This document shows, piece by piece, positions 1-7,855 of a DNA stretch of 64,000 bases (positions within the stretch are counted from its first letter, which is position 1; every line of letters starts with the position of its first letter). The stretch covers positions 1 to 64,000 of the forward strand of contig JAEUHE010000039.1 of NCBI GenBank assembly GCA_016793885.1, in the 5' to 3' direction. Under the pieces are notes generated by a model. The model saw only the letters and a program-made list of their open reading frames with translations. It was not told the DNA's origin and made no database searches. The DNA comes from Verrucomicrobiales bacterium. Its GTDB lineage: Bacteria; Verrucomicrobiota; Verrucomicrobiia; Limisphaerales; UBA11320. The position numbers were made by a program, and so were the translations under genes.

Positions 1-116
1 ACCACCCACCACCTACCACCTACCACCTACCACCTACCACCTACCACCTACCACCTACCACCTACCACCTACCACCTACCACCTACCACCCGGCACCCGG
101 CACCCGGCACCTACCA
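1..116. repeat. 7-bp tandem repeat (ACCACCT)n
   Basis: About sixteen head-to-tail heptamers run from the first base. Most are ACCACCT, with ACCACCC at both ends of the block and GGCACCC/GGCACCT variants near 92-112. The array begins at base 1, so it probably continues upstream of the window. It is out of frame with any gene and lies just upstream of the WXG100-like gene. Bases 117-221 hold the presumed leader; I see no convincing promoter there, only a weak TTGCCG-like hexamer near 153 and an AAGG element about 7 bases before the start at 222. Confidence 0.95.
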
Positions 117-221
117 GTCCCACCTCTCTTTCCTCCTCTCCCAGTTTGCCTATTGCCGAAACTCAGTGCAGGCTATGGCTGTAGCGCATCACAGTCATCG
201 GTCTAGCACGAAAGGCATCTT

Positions 222-494
222 ATGGCCCAGGCAATCATGAATCCGGAAGAGGTCCGGCGGTTCGCTGAAGAACTGAAACGGTTCAACACGGACCTCCAGA
301 GCCGTATGGGGTCCCTGCAGGCGAGGTTCGCGGCGTTGGGCGATAGCTGGCAGGACCAGGAACATGAAAAGTTCTCCGAGGAGTTCAAGCAGACGATGAA
401 GGCTCTGAAGAAGTTCGTGGAGGTTTCCAATCAACACTCTCCGTACCTGCTCCGGAAGGCTCAGCGGATCGAGGACTATCTGAATCAGCGTTAA
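222..494 (+). CDS. WXG100-like small secreted-type protein
   Basis: A 90-residue, all-helical, charged protein with the size and layout of the WXG100/ESAT-6 family: two amphipathic helices joined by a turn carrying a central Trp. Here the turn reads LGDSWQDQEHEKF, so W-x-D replaces the classical W-x-G, followed by a hydrophobic-acidic E-E-F segment. There is no signal peptide. WXG100 proteins are dimeric substrates or components exported by EssC/EccC ATPases of type VII systems. The ATPase encoded three genes downstream (1511-5413) supports that role here. The ATG at 222 has AAGG upstream; an ATG at 237 is a possible alternative. The family call rests on pattern and context, not on a search. 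Confidence 0.8.
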   Translation: MAQAIMNPEEVRRFAEELKRFNTDLQSRMGSLQARFAALGDSWQDQEHEKFSEEFKQTMKALKKFVEVSNQHSPYLLRKAQRIEDYLNQR

Positions 495-500
495 CTCCAC

Positions 501-1094
501 GTGCCCGAAAAAGCCAAAATCACTTCGGTCGATGCCTTGGAGGCGTTTCGGTCGAATCTGGTGGTCTACGTCTCGAAGGCTCGGCCTGCCCTCGAGGAGG
601 TCAGCTCGGATGTCATGCGGCTTCGGCTGTGGCTGCAGGAGGATCGGACGGACCATTGGCAGGCTCAGGTGAAAAAGCGCCAGAGGGTCCTGGAACAGGC
701 GCAACAGGCCCTCTTCAGCGCCCGAATGTCGAATCTCAACGAGGCCACTTCAACGGCCCAGTTTGATGTCCATCGCGCCAAGCGCGCTCTGGAGGAGGCG
801 GCTGAGAAGCTTCACAAGGTCAAAGCCTGGGATAAGAAGTTCGAGTCGCTCTCGAGCCCTTGGCTTCGCCAGATGGAGAAGCTTCACAGCGTCCTGGCCC
901 ACGACCTGCCTCTGGCGGCGGCGCACCTTTCCGAGATGGTCCGGTTGCTGTCCGACTATGCCGAGCTCCGCGCCTCCGGTGGCGCTGCCGCTGGCGCTCA
1001 AGCTCCTGCTGCGGAAGCGATCGTTTCTGAAACCTCTGCGGACGCTCCAGCGTCTGCATCGAACGACTCTTCCCCTGTGATTGGTTCCGGGTGA
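501..1094 (+). CDS. coiled-coil protein of the WXG100/ATPase locus
   Basis: A 197-residue protein starting at GTG 501, six bases after the preceding stop, so it is very likely co-transcribed. Residues 1-155 are predicted helical and coiled-coil, rich in Lys, Glu, Arg, Gln and Ala, with heptad-like spacing. The last ~40 residues are a low-complexity Ala/Ser/Pro tail. No signal peptide or membrane segment is visible. I do not recognise a named family. Its place between a WXG100-like gene and an EssC-like ATPase suggests a structural or chaperone-like component of the same apparatus, which is inference only. Confidence 0.75.
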   Translation: MPEKAKITSVDALEAFRSNLVVYVSKARPALEEVSSDVMRLRLWLQEDRTDHWQAQVKKRQRVLEQAQQALFSARMSNLNEATSTAQFDVHRAKRALEEAAEKLHKVKAWDKKFESLSSPWLRQMEKLHSVLAHDLPLAAAHLSEMVRLLSDYAELRASGGAAAGAQAPAAEAIVSETSADAPASASNDSSPVIGSG

Positions 1095-1110
1095 GGCTGG
1101 ATCCTTTGTA

Positions 1111-1220
1111 CGGAGTTCCGCCTTTAGGCGGTTCCCTGAGGCTTGATGACTATGAAGATGCTAAAATCCTACGCTGCTAGGCCAATTCCTGCGCCTTTTC
1201 CGCCTGAAGGCGGAACTCCA
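1111..1220. repeat. REPIN-like inverted pair of palindromic repeats
   Basis: A 21-base element at 1111-1131 contains the small palindrome CCGCCTTTAGGCGG. Its inverted copy lies at 1200-1220 and contains CCGCCTGAAGGCGG. The two copies agree at 19 of 21 bases when one is reverse-complemented, and they are separated by 68 bases. Two inverted REP-like units form the classic REPIN layout and could fold into a long hairpin in the transcript between the coiled-coil gene and the next small gene. No transposase is nearby. Confidence 0.7.
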
Positions 1221-1305
1221 TGCAATAGAGCGAGTGTCTCATGGTGCCTTGGATCGGCAAGCAGCCTCACCAGGAAAGAATCACACCCCTAAGTTTCCTC
1301 CTGAC

Positions 1306-1518
1306 ATGAGCATCGTTGCCAATCGAACCCGTTTGGAATCCTCCACCCAGCAGCTGCTGGCGCAGTGGCGTCAAACCAAGGAATACTGGCAGGACGCCAA
1401 GGCGTCGGAGTTTGAGCGCAAGTACCTGGATGAGTTGCTCTCGAGCGTAAACGTCGCCGTCGCGGCGATGGAAGAATTGGAGAAACTGGCGTCGAAGGTA
1501 AGGATCGATTGTGAATAA
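1306..1518 (+). CDS. second small W-Q-D helical protein (WXG-like)
   Basis: About 70 residues from ATG 1306. An in-frame GTG at 1234 would add 24 residues of poor, Pro/His-containing sequence, so I prefer 1306, although no strong ribosome site is seen for either. The protein is helical, with a core YWQDAKASEFERKYLDEL that parallels SWQDQEHEKFSEEF in the first WXG100-like protein: Trp-Gln-Asp followed by an acidic-aromatic EF. This suggests a diverged WXG-family partner, perhaps forming a heterodimer as EsxA/EsxB do. Its last eight bases overlap the GTG start of the ATPase gene, implying translational coupling. Confidence 0.65.
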   Translation: MSIVANRTRLESSTQQLLAQWRQTKEYWQDAKASEFERKYLDELLSSVNVAVAAMEELEKLASKVRIDCE

Positions 1519-4500
1519 CCCTTGGGCAGTCAAGCAGGCACTGGAATGGGTGGAGCAGCTTCGGACGCTGGTCGCTGAGGCAACCTCGCGCGAGGAATGG
1601 CTGAACAACGATCTGTCCACCCGAACCAAGCTTGCTCGACAGCAGTGCCAAGCCGCGGTGGACGTCGTGCTTCGCCAGTTCGCCAGCGAGCGCACGGCAG
1701 TCGAAGCCGGACTTCAGTCGGCTCGCCAGCGGGTTCTTGAAACCTACGAGCGTCGCAAGGCTCGGTTTAAAGAAGCTCACAAATCGGCCAAAAAGCGCGC
1801 GCTCCTGGCGATTGAGGAGGAGGAGGGACGTCGCAAGTATAAGCTTCAGATGGGGACGATGCAGGCGACCCGTGACCGTGACTCGGGTTTGGCCGCGGCC
1901 GACAAGGCCTTGGACGCTTACCAGAAGGAGCGCGAGCAAGACTCCAAGCGTTTGGATCACCTGGAGGAGCGGGCAAATGCCTCTTTCAGCGGCTATGGAC
2001 GGTGGCAGCGATGGCTAACCGGGCAGGGCACTCGCGCCGAGGTGGATGAGGCTCAGGACGAGCAGCAGATGGCCGAGCAGATCCGCGCCCTGATCGACCG
2101 AGTTGAATCCGACCTGCAGCGGTTCCGGAGCTTTTTCCTGCCCGCGTTGTTCCGCTTTCTTCCGTTGTGGGTGATCTTGGTGCTGGGGTTGGTTCCCATG
2201 GTTCCGGTGCTTCGCCAGTTTCAGATCCCGTTTCTTTCGTATCGCGATGCCGGCATCGCTGCCGGCGCGCTGTGCGTGCTGGGGCTCGTGCTTCATCTGT
2301 TGGGCCGTCGACAGGGAGATCCGGTGGCTCGGGAGATTGCCCTGGGATGTTTGAATTCACGGCGCCTGATCGAGCTAGGCTTGGTCAAGGCCGATCAGCG
2401 GCGGACTGCCGACCGTGAGCGGATCGAGAACACCTACCAGACCCGAGTTCAGGCCATCGAGCAGGATTGGACGCAGGCTCTGGCCGATGCCGGCTCTTGG
2501 CGCGAGAGCTGGCCCGCCCGGCTGCAGGCCAAGGAGACCAGGGCCTTCGAGACGAACGAGCGATTGCACCGGCTTCACCTGAGCCGCCACGAGCGTCAAG
2601 CCGCGGAGGTTTTGGGCAAGCTTCAGGGGATGGCGGATGCTCGGCAACAGGAGCTGCAGGCGGTCTGTACTGAGAAGGAGCAGCGGCTCAAGGCGGAGCA
2701 TGATGCGCAATGGGCACAGCTGGAGTCGAACTGGAAGAGCCGCATTCCCGCCCTTTTGGCCGAAGTCAACGCGCAGCAGCAGCTCTCGACGACCTTGTTT
2801 CCGGCCTGGGATGCCCGATTTCTGGCCGCCTGGAAGCCGCCGCTGGAGTTGTCTCCGTCCGCTCGCTTGGGGGAACTCCGAGTCGACGTGTCGACATTCG
2901 CCAAGGGCCTTCCCAAGGATCCACGGTTGGCTTTTCCCGGGCCAGCCCGTTTGCTGGCGCCACTCGAGTTGGTGTATCCCGGCCAGGGTTCCATTTTGTT
3001 CGAGACGTCCGAAACCGGACGCGATGAGGCTGTTGCTTCGCTCAACAACTTAATGCTGCGGTTGCTCTCCACCGCACCTCCGGGAAAGGTTAACTTCACG
3101 GTGTTCGATCCGGTCGGGTTGGGACAGAACTTCGCGGGTGTCATGCATCTCGCCGATCACGAGGAGCACTTGATCAACGGTCGGATCTGGACTCAGACCG
3201 AACAGCTCGAGCAAAAGCTCGCGGATCTGAATGCGCATATGGAGAAGGTGATCCAGATGTATCTGCGCAACGAGTACCAGACCATCGCGGATTACAATCG
3301 GGAGGCTGGCAATATTGCCGAGAAGTATCTTTTCCTGGTTGTGGCCGACTTCCCCAGCGGCTTTAGCGAGACCGCGGTACGACGCCTTATGAGTATTGCC
3401 ACGAGCGGGGCCCGTTGCGGCGTCTACACGCTCATCCACTGGGATAGGCGGCTGCCGCTTCCGCAGGATTTTGTTGCAGACGATCTGCGCAAAGCCAGTG
3501 TCGCCCTGACGGTCCGATCGGCTGATCTGATCTTTACCGGCAACGTCCTGCCGGGCACGCAGGTCGCTTTGGATTCGGGACCCGACGCCACTCTCGCCGT
3601 TGAGTTTGTTCACAAAATGGGACGAGCTAGCCGCGATTCGAATCGGGTGGAAGTCCCCTTCTCCCACGTGACGCCGCCCGATGCCGAGATGTGGACGCAG
3701 GAGACCACCTCTGAACTGCGGGTGCCGATCGGCAGAACTGGCGCCACCAAACTGCAATACCTGGCCATCGGCAAGGGCACTCGCCAGCACGCGTTGCTGG
3801 CCGGTAAAACGGGCTCCGGCAAATCCACGCTTTTCCATGTGGTGATCACCAATCTGGCTTTGTGGTGCAGTCCCGATCAAGTGGAGTTTTACCTGGTCGA
3901 CTTCAAGAAGGGCGTTGAGTTTAAGTGTTATGCCACCCAGAAGCTACCGCATGCCCGCGTCGTGGCGATCGAGAGCGATCGCGAGTTTGGGCTGAGTGTG
4001 TTGCAGCGTTTGGACGAGGAACTCAAGCGCCGCGGCGATCTGTTCCGCAAGCTCGGCGTTCAGGATGTGGCCGGATACAAGAGATCGGGCGGCACCGAGC
4101 CGATGCCCAGGACCCTCTTGCTGATTGATGAGTTTCAGGAGTTCTTTGTGGAGGACGACAAGGTGGCGCAAGGAGCTTCGTTGCTTCTGGATCGAATTGT
4201 GCGCCAAGGCCGTGCGTTCGGCATTCATGTCATCCTGGGATCCCAGACCCTGGGTGGCGCTTACACGGTTGCCCGGGCGACCCTGGGTCAGATGGTCATC
4301 CGAATTGCACTGCAGTGCAATGAGGCGGATTCTTATCTGATCATGGATGAGAACAATTCGGCGCCGCGTTTGCTCTCGCGTCCCGGGGAGGGCATTTACA
4401 ACGACAGCGCCGGCACCCCTGAGGGCAACAGTCCTTTCCAAGCCGTTTGGATCTCTGACGAGGAGCGCGATGCCGCGTTGTTGAAAGTCCGGCGGAAGGC

Positions 4501-5413
4501 GGCGGAGTCCTCCCGGGTGTATCCGGGTCCTTTCGTCTTCGAAGGGGATGCGCCGGCTGACTTGGCGGAGAACGAGCCCTTGCGCGCCTGCTTGGCGCAG
4601 GATCGGGTGCTTCCTTCCCGCAGCCCGCGGGTGTGGCTCGGGGCGCCCAATGCGATCAAAGGTCCGACCGAGGCGATCCTCCAGCGGCAAAGCGGCAATA
4701 ATTTGTTGCTGGTGGGGCAGCGCGAAGAAGCGGTTCTAGCCATTGTCACAGCCGCGATCCTCTCCCTCGCCGCTCAGTCCCCGGCGGGAGCGTTGCGGGT
4801 TTATCTGTTCGACGCAGCGGCTCCGGGCACCCCTGAACGGGAGTACATCGAACGTTTGACCCGGGCGCTGCCGCAGCAGGTGACGTTGGTCGGAAACGGC
4901 GATGCGGCTCAGGTCATGAATGAGCTGACAGAGGAACTGAAACGTCGGGCCGAATCAACTGATCTGGCTGCGGAACCCCTCATCCTCACCTTGGTTCACG
5001 ATCTGCAGAAGTTTAAACGCCTGCGCAATGAGGAGGAATTCAGTTTCTCCACTGACGACAGCGAGGCTCCGAACACCGGCGCTCAGTTCACCCGGCTCAT
5101 CTCCGAGGGGCCTGCCTTGGGCCTGCATGTCATGGCTACTTGCGACACCTACAACAACGTGAACCGTTGCCTGAACCGCAAGACGCTCACCGAGTTCGAG
5201 ATGCGGGTGCTGTTCCAGATGAGCGCCAACGATTCTGCCAGTCTGATCGACACTCCCAAGGCCAGCACCTTGGGGCTGCACAAGGCGATCTATTACAACG
5301 AGCAGCAGGGCTATCTCGAAGTGTTCCGGCCGTATGCGCTTCCGGACGCGGGTTGGATCGACGCGTCTGCGGCTCGCTTGGTGCGGCCGGCCTCCCCTCT
5401 CCCGGGTGCATGA
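1511..5413 (+). CDS. EssC/FtsK-SpoIIIE-type membrane ATPase
   Basis: A 1,300-residue protein from GTG 1511. Residues ~1-190 are coiled-coil. Two membrane segments lie at about 207-236 and 246-266, and a second coiled-coil spans about 290-430. An FtsK/SpoIIIE ATPase domain has Walker A GKTGSGKST at 765-773 and Walker B LLLIDEF with the Asp-Glu pair at 873-874. The C-terminal ~250 residues look like a second ATPase fold whose P-loop is degenerate (NNLLLVGQREEA, no GK[ST]). Coiled-coil N-terminus, two TM helices and tandem FtsK domains match the EssC/EccC/YukB motor of type VII secretion, although EssC-type FHA domains are not seen. The neighbouring WXG-like genes support this. It overlaps the gene before by 8 bp and the gene after by an ATGA. 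Confidence 0.88.
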   Translation: MNNPWAVKQALEWVEQLRTLVAEATSREEWLNNDLSTRTKLARQQCQAAVDVVLRQFASERTAVEAGLQSARQRVLETYERRKARFKEAHKSAKKRALLAIEEEEGRRKYKLQMGTMQATRDRDSGLAAADKALDAYQKEREQDSKRLDHLEERANASFSGYGRWQRWLTGQGTRAEVDEAQDEQQMAEQIRALIDRVESDLQRFRSFFLPALFRFLPLWVILVLGLVPMVPVLRQFQIPFLSYRDAGIAAGALCVLGLVLHLLGRRQGDPVAREIALGCLNSRRLIELGLVKADQRRTADRERIENTYQTRVQAIEQDWTQALADAGSWRESWPARLQAKETRAFETNERLHRLHLSRHERQAAEVLGKLQGMADARQQELQAVCTEKEQRLKAEHDAQWAQLESNWKSRIPALLAEVNAQQQLSTTLFPAWDARFLAAWKPPLELSPSARLGELRVDVSTFAKGLPKDPRLAFPGPARLLAPLELVYPGQGSILFETSETGRDEAVASLNNLMLRLLSTAPPGKVNFTVFDPVGLGQNFAGVMHLADHEEHLINGRIWTQTEQLEQKLADLNAHMEKVIQMYLRNEYQTIADYNREAGNIAEKYLFLVVADFPSGFSETAVRRLMSIATSGARCGVYTLIHWDRRLPLPQDFVADDLRKASVALTVRSADLIFTGNVLPGTQVALDSGPDATLAVEFVHKMGRASRDSNRVEVPFSHVTPPDAEMWTQETTSELRVPIGRTGATKLQYLAIGKGTRQHALLAGKTGSGKSTLFHVVITNLALWCSPDQVEFYLVDFKKGVEFKCYATQKLPHARVVAIESDREFGLSVLQRLDEELKRRGDLFRKLGVQDVAGYKRSGGTEPMPRTLLLIDEFQEFFVEDDKVAQGASLLLDRIVRQGRAFGIHVILGSQTLGGAYTVARATLGQMVIRIALQCNEADSYLIMDENNSAPRLLSRPGEGIYNDSAGTPEGNSPFQAVWISDEERDAALLKVRRKAAESSRVYPGPFVFEGDAPADLAENEPLRACLAQDRVLPSRSPRVWLGAPNAIKGPTEAILQRQSGNNLLLVGQREEAVLAIVTAAILSLAAQSPAGALRVYLFDAAAPGTPEREYIERLTRALPQQVTLVGNGDAAQVMNELTEELKRRAESTDLAAEPLILTLVHDLQKFKRLRNEEEFSFSTDDSEAPNTGAQFTRLISEGPALGLHVMATCDTYNNVNRCLNRKTLTEFEMRVLFQMSANDSASLIDTPKASTLGLHKAIYYNEQQGYLEVFRPYALPDAGWIDASAARLVRPASPLPGA

Positions 5414-6774
5414 ATCCGAAACAGCAGTTCACCTCCGGGCTCCTCGTTTCTCTGTTATTCGCGGCGCTGTGTCTCTGGGGAGGCAATGCCTCGGCGCGGG
5501 ATCTGTGGAGCACGGGGTATCATCCGGGCTGGACGCAGGGCCAAATGCCTGCGAGTGCGATTGACTATTCGGCGCTGAGCCACGTTATCCATTTCGCGGT
5601 GATTCCCCGAGTCGACGGAACACTGGACACCGAGACTCTGAGTCTGACGTCCAGTCATATCACCGACAGCGTAGCGCGTGGGCATGCCGCCGGAGTAAAG
5701 GTTTTGGTCTGCGTGGGCGGGGCCGGAACATCCGCGGGTTTTCGCGGAGCAACTCAACCTGCCAAGCTCGCCGGCTTCATCAATCGCCTGGTGACGTTCG
5801 TCACCTCGAAGGGTTACGATGGACTGGATGTGGATTGGGAACCGCTGGATGAGTCTGATACCCCCGCCTACCAAAACCTGATTCGCGGGTTGCGCTCGAC
5901 TTTGACTCAAAGGAAGCCTGGTTCATTGCTCACGGCTGCGGCTGCGGAGCAACCCGCTCTCTTCAGTTCGGTTCAGGGGGAGTTCGATCAGATTAACGTG
6001 ATGACCTACGACATGGCCGGCCCATGGCCGGGTTGGGTCACCTGGTTCAATGCGGCCTTGTTCGACGGCGGCTTTCGGTTTCCCAGCACCGGCGGTTTGA
6101 TCACTTCGGCAGACGGCCTGATCAATCGATTCATCTCGGCCGGTGTTCAGCCCGCCAAACTCGGACTTGGCATCCCATTCTATGGGATTGTCTGGAAGGG
6201 TGGAACGGGACTTCCGGCTGGAGGGGCGACCTTGCCTCGCCAGGGATGGACATCTGCTCCGGAGGTCACTGCGGTGGCGTTCCGTGAGATCATGGCGAAT
6301 CACTACACGGCGGCGCGCTATCGATGGGATCCGAATGCCTACGCTCCCTATCTGACCGTTAATAACCCGGGTTCGAGTGAGGATCTGTTTGTCGCCTATG
6401 ATGACGAGCGATCTTGCCGAGCGAAGGTAAGCTATGCTCGTAACCGGGGGCTTGGCGGTGTGATGATCTGGGAGTTGAGCCAGGATTATCAGGCCTCATC
6501 GCCTTTGGCCCAACGTCATCCGTTGCTTGCGGCGATGAAGGAGTCGTTGGAGGCGCCGCGATTTAGTTCCATCGAGCAGGTGGGGCAGAGCGTACGTCTC
6601 AGTTTTCAAACCATGCCGCTCGCGCGTTACGCGGTTCAGTGGTCGACCGGGATTCCAGGAGGAGCTTGGTCCAATCTGGTGATCCGGATCGGTGACGGGG
6701 AGCAGATGGTGGTCAACGACAGCCTTGCCGGAAAGGGGCCGGCCCGATACTACCGGATTAAGACGCCACCGTGA
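5410..6774 (+). CDS. secreted glycoside hydrolase family 18 (chitinase-like)
   Basis: A 454-residue protein starting at ATG 5410 inside the ATGA overlap with the ATPase stop; a longer upstream reading only shadows the ATPase. A signal peptide (MNPKQQF... to about NASA) is followed by a GH18 barrel. The catalytic DxxDxDxE motif reads DGLDVDWE at 137-144, with Glu144 the expected acid and Asp142 the assisting residue; NVMTYDMAG and the late MIWELSQD also fit GH18. Such enzymes hydrolyse beta-1,4-GlcNAc polymers. The last ~70 residues form a beta-rich C-terminal domain ending GPARYYRIKTPP, related to domains ending four other secreted proteins in this window. Translational coupling to a type VII-like ATPase is unusual for a protein with a Sec signal. 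Confidence 0.9.
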   Translation: MNPKQQFTSGLLVSLLFAALCLWGGNASARDLWSTGYHPGWTQGQMPASAIDYSALSHVIHFAVIPRVDGTLDTETLSLTSSHITDSVARGHAAGVKVLVCVGGAGTSAGFRGATQPAKLAGFINRLVTFVTSKGYDGLDVDWEPLDESDTPAYQNLIRGLRSTLTQRKPGSLLTAAAAEQPALFSSVQGEFDQINVMTYDMAGPWPGWVTWFNAALFDGGFRFPSTGGLITSADGLINRFISAGVQPAKLGLGIPFYGIVWKGGTGLPAGGATLPRQGWTSAPEVTAVAFREIMANHYTAARYRWDPNAYAPYLTVNNPGSSEDLFVAYDDERSCRAKVSYARNRGLGGVMIWELSQDYQASSPLAQRHPLLAAMKESLEAPRFSSIEQVGQSVRLSFQTMPLARYAVQWSTGIPGGAWSNLVIRIGDGEQMVVNDSLAGKGPARYYRIKTPP

Positions 6775-6793
6775 GACGGGGCAACCTCAACCA

Positions 6794-6819
6794 GGTAGGG
6801 AGAGACTCCGTCGAGCCCA
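6794..6819 (+). repeat. 26-bp intergenic repeat, copy 1
   Basis: An exact copy of the sequence at 10890-10915. It begins GGTAGGGAGAGACTCC and ends GAGCCCA. Both copies lie in non-coding gaps and have the same orientation relative to the window, so this looks like a dispersed intergenic repeat family. Confidence 0.85.
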
Positions 6820-7112
6820 TGCATGCCCAATGTGTGAACGAGCGTATTGAGTCACCGCGAAGAGCGATGATGGGTGATCTTCTTTACCTCCAAAATTGGG
6901 GACTATAGACAAGTTGGAGGAGATTCTCACTTCTTCGCACGAGTTCCTGAGGCCGAAGCCGAGAACCCACAGGGTTCAAAGAGGTTTTTTCAACCTGTTT
7001 TCTCTGTGTTCTTTGTGGTTTCCTTCAACTGTTTTTTCCAGGTTGAATCGGACAACGCAGGTTTCAGAAGCCGGTGGCATCGCTGCGCGATGCTGCGTAC
7101 TTTTAACAGTTT

Positions 7113-7134
7113 CCGGGGGTGCGAGCACCCCCGG
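7113..7134. terminator. strong hairpin between convergent genes
   Basis: A perfect 9-bp GC-rich stem (CCGGGGGTG / CACCCCCGG) with a 4-base loop, placed between convergent genes ending at 6774 and 7184. Its position suits a bidirectional transcription barrier, but no T-tract follows on either strand, so it may instead be a dispersed palindromic repeat. Confidence 0.35.
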
Positions 7135-7183
7135 CTAAATTTCTTTGAACCCTGCGGGTTCGGGGCCTCTACCGCTTTTCGGC

Positions 7184-7810
7184 TTAAACCTTCAAGCCGC
7201 GGGCTTGAACCTGTGCTCGAGTGCGCTGGTGATCTTCCTGCAGGATCACTTGCCAGCCGCGTCGGACTCCCGTCTCAATGTTCTCCGGTCGATCATCGAT
7301 ATAGAGAATATTGCTCCCGCGGCATCCGGTCATCTGCTCCACCACCTCGTAGAGTTTGGCATCCGGTTTCATGGAGCCATGCTCATAGGAGAGGATGTAT
7401 CCGTTGAAATTCGAGAAGAACGGATAGGCCTTCCGAATATGCGGGATGGCGATGTTGTTCGTGTTTGAAAAAATGAAGGTGGGGATCCCCAAACCGCGGA
7501 TGGCGGCGTGAAGCTCGATCATCTCGTGCATCGGCTCGAAGATGTTGGAAAAGATATCCACGAATTCATCGAAGCTCCCGCGGAATCCGGTGGCCTGGCT
7601 CACCGCTTGGTAAAACTCCTGCTCGGTCATTAATCCGGTTTCAAACCGGTAGAGGAGCTGAGGTTGGAGAATAAGCTCTCGAATTTGCTCAACGTTTCTG
7701 ACGCCACTTTCGGCGAGACGGCGGGAGGCGATTGAGTAGTCGAATTCCAACAGAACTTTGCCCAGGTCGAAAACGACCACTTGGGGAGACTTGATCGAGG
7801 GTTGAGACAT
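7184..7810 (-). CDS. HAD-superfamily hydrolase (YihX-like)
   Basis: A 208-residue cytosolic protein with all four HAD motifs: motif I VVFDLGKVLLEFD (nucleophile Asp; the second Asp is Gly, as in YihX-type sugar phosphatases), motif II FIFSNTNN, motif III Lys in SMKPDAKLYE, and motif IV ILYIDDRPEN. A helical cap of about 70 residues follows motif I. The likely reaction is phosphate-monoester hydrolysis of a small metabolite; the substrate cannot be read from sequence. It is the last gene of the dnaX-ybaB-recR run, 45 bases after recR, so probably co-transcribed. Confidence 0.85.
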   Translation of the reverse strand: MSQPSIKSPQVVVFDLGKVLLEFDYSIASRRLAESGVRNVEQIRELILQPQLLYRFETGLMTEQEFYQAVSQATGFRGSFDEFVDIFSNIFEPMHEMIELHAAIRGLGIPTFIFSNTNNIAIPHIRKAYPFFSNFNGYILSYEHGSMKPDAKLYEVVEQMTGCRGSNILYIDDRPENIETGVRRGWQVILQEDHQRTRAQVQARGLKV

Positions 7811-7855
7811 CGGTTCGCGGCTTCGTGTTAAGGTTGGAAACGAGTGGGTGGATGC

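Larger units (their letters stand above)
6775..7183. other. intergenic region with several hairpins, no gene
   Basis: This 409-base gap separates the converging GH18 and HAD genes. It holds a 26-bp element (6794-6819) repeated exactly at 10890-10915, and perfect small hairpins at 6962-6976 (GAACCC-N3-GGGTTC), ~7077-7093 (GCATCG-N5-CGATGC), 7113-7134 (CCGGGGGTG-N4-CACCCCCGG) and 7145-7159 (GAACCC-N3-GGGTTC). Reading frames crossing it have no protein-like composition. The 9-bp stem at 7113-7134 lacks a following U-tract, so it is not a standard intrinsic terminator. Confidence 0.7.

Noticed and set aside
1-116. Possible CRISPR array
   Set aside because: The units are 7 bases with no spacers; it is a simple tandem repeat.
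6874-7407. 177-codon open frame spanning the GH18-HAD gap
   Set aside because: It overlaps the HAD gene in antisense and covers hairpin repeats; there is no protein-like composition.
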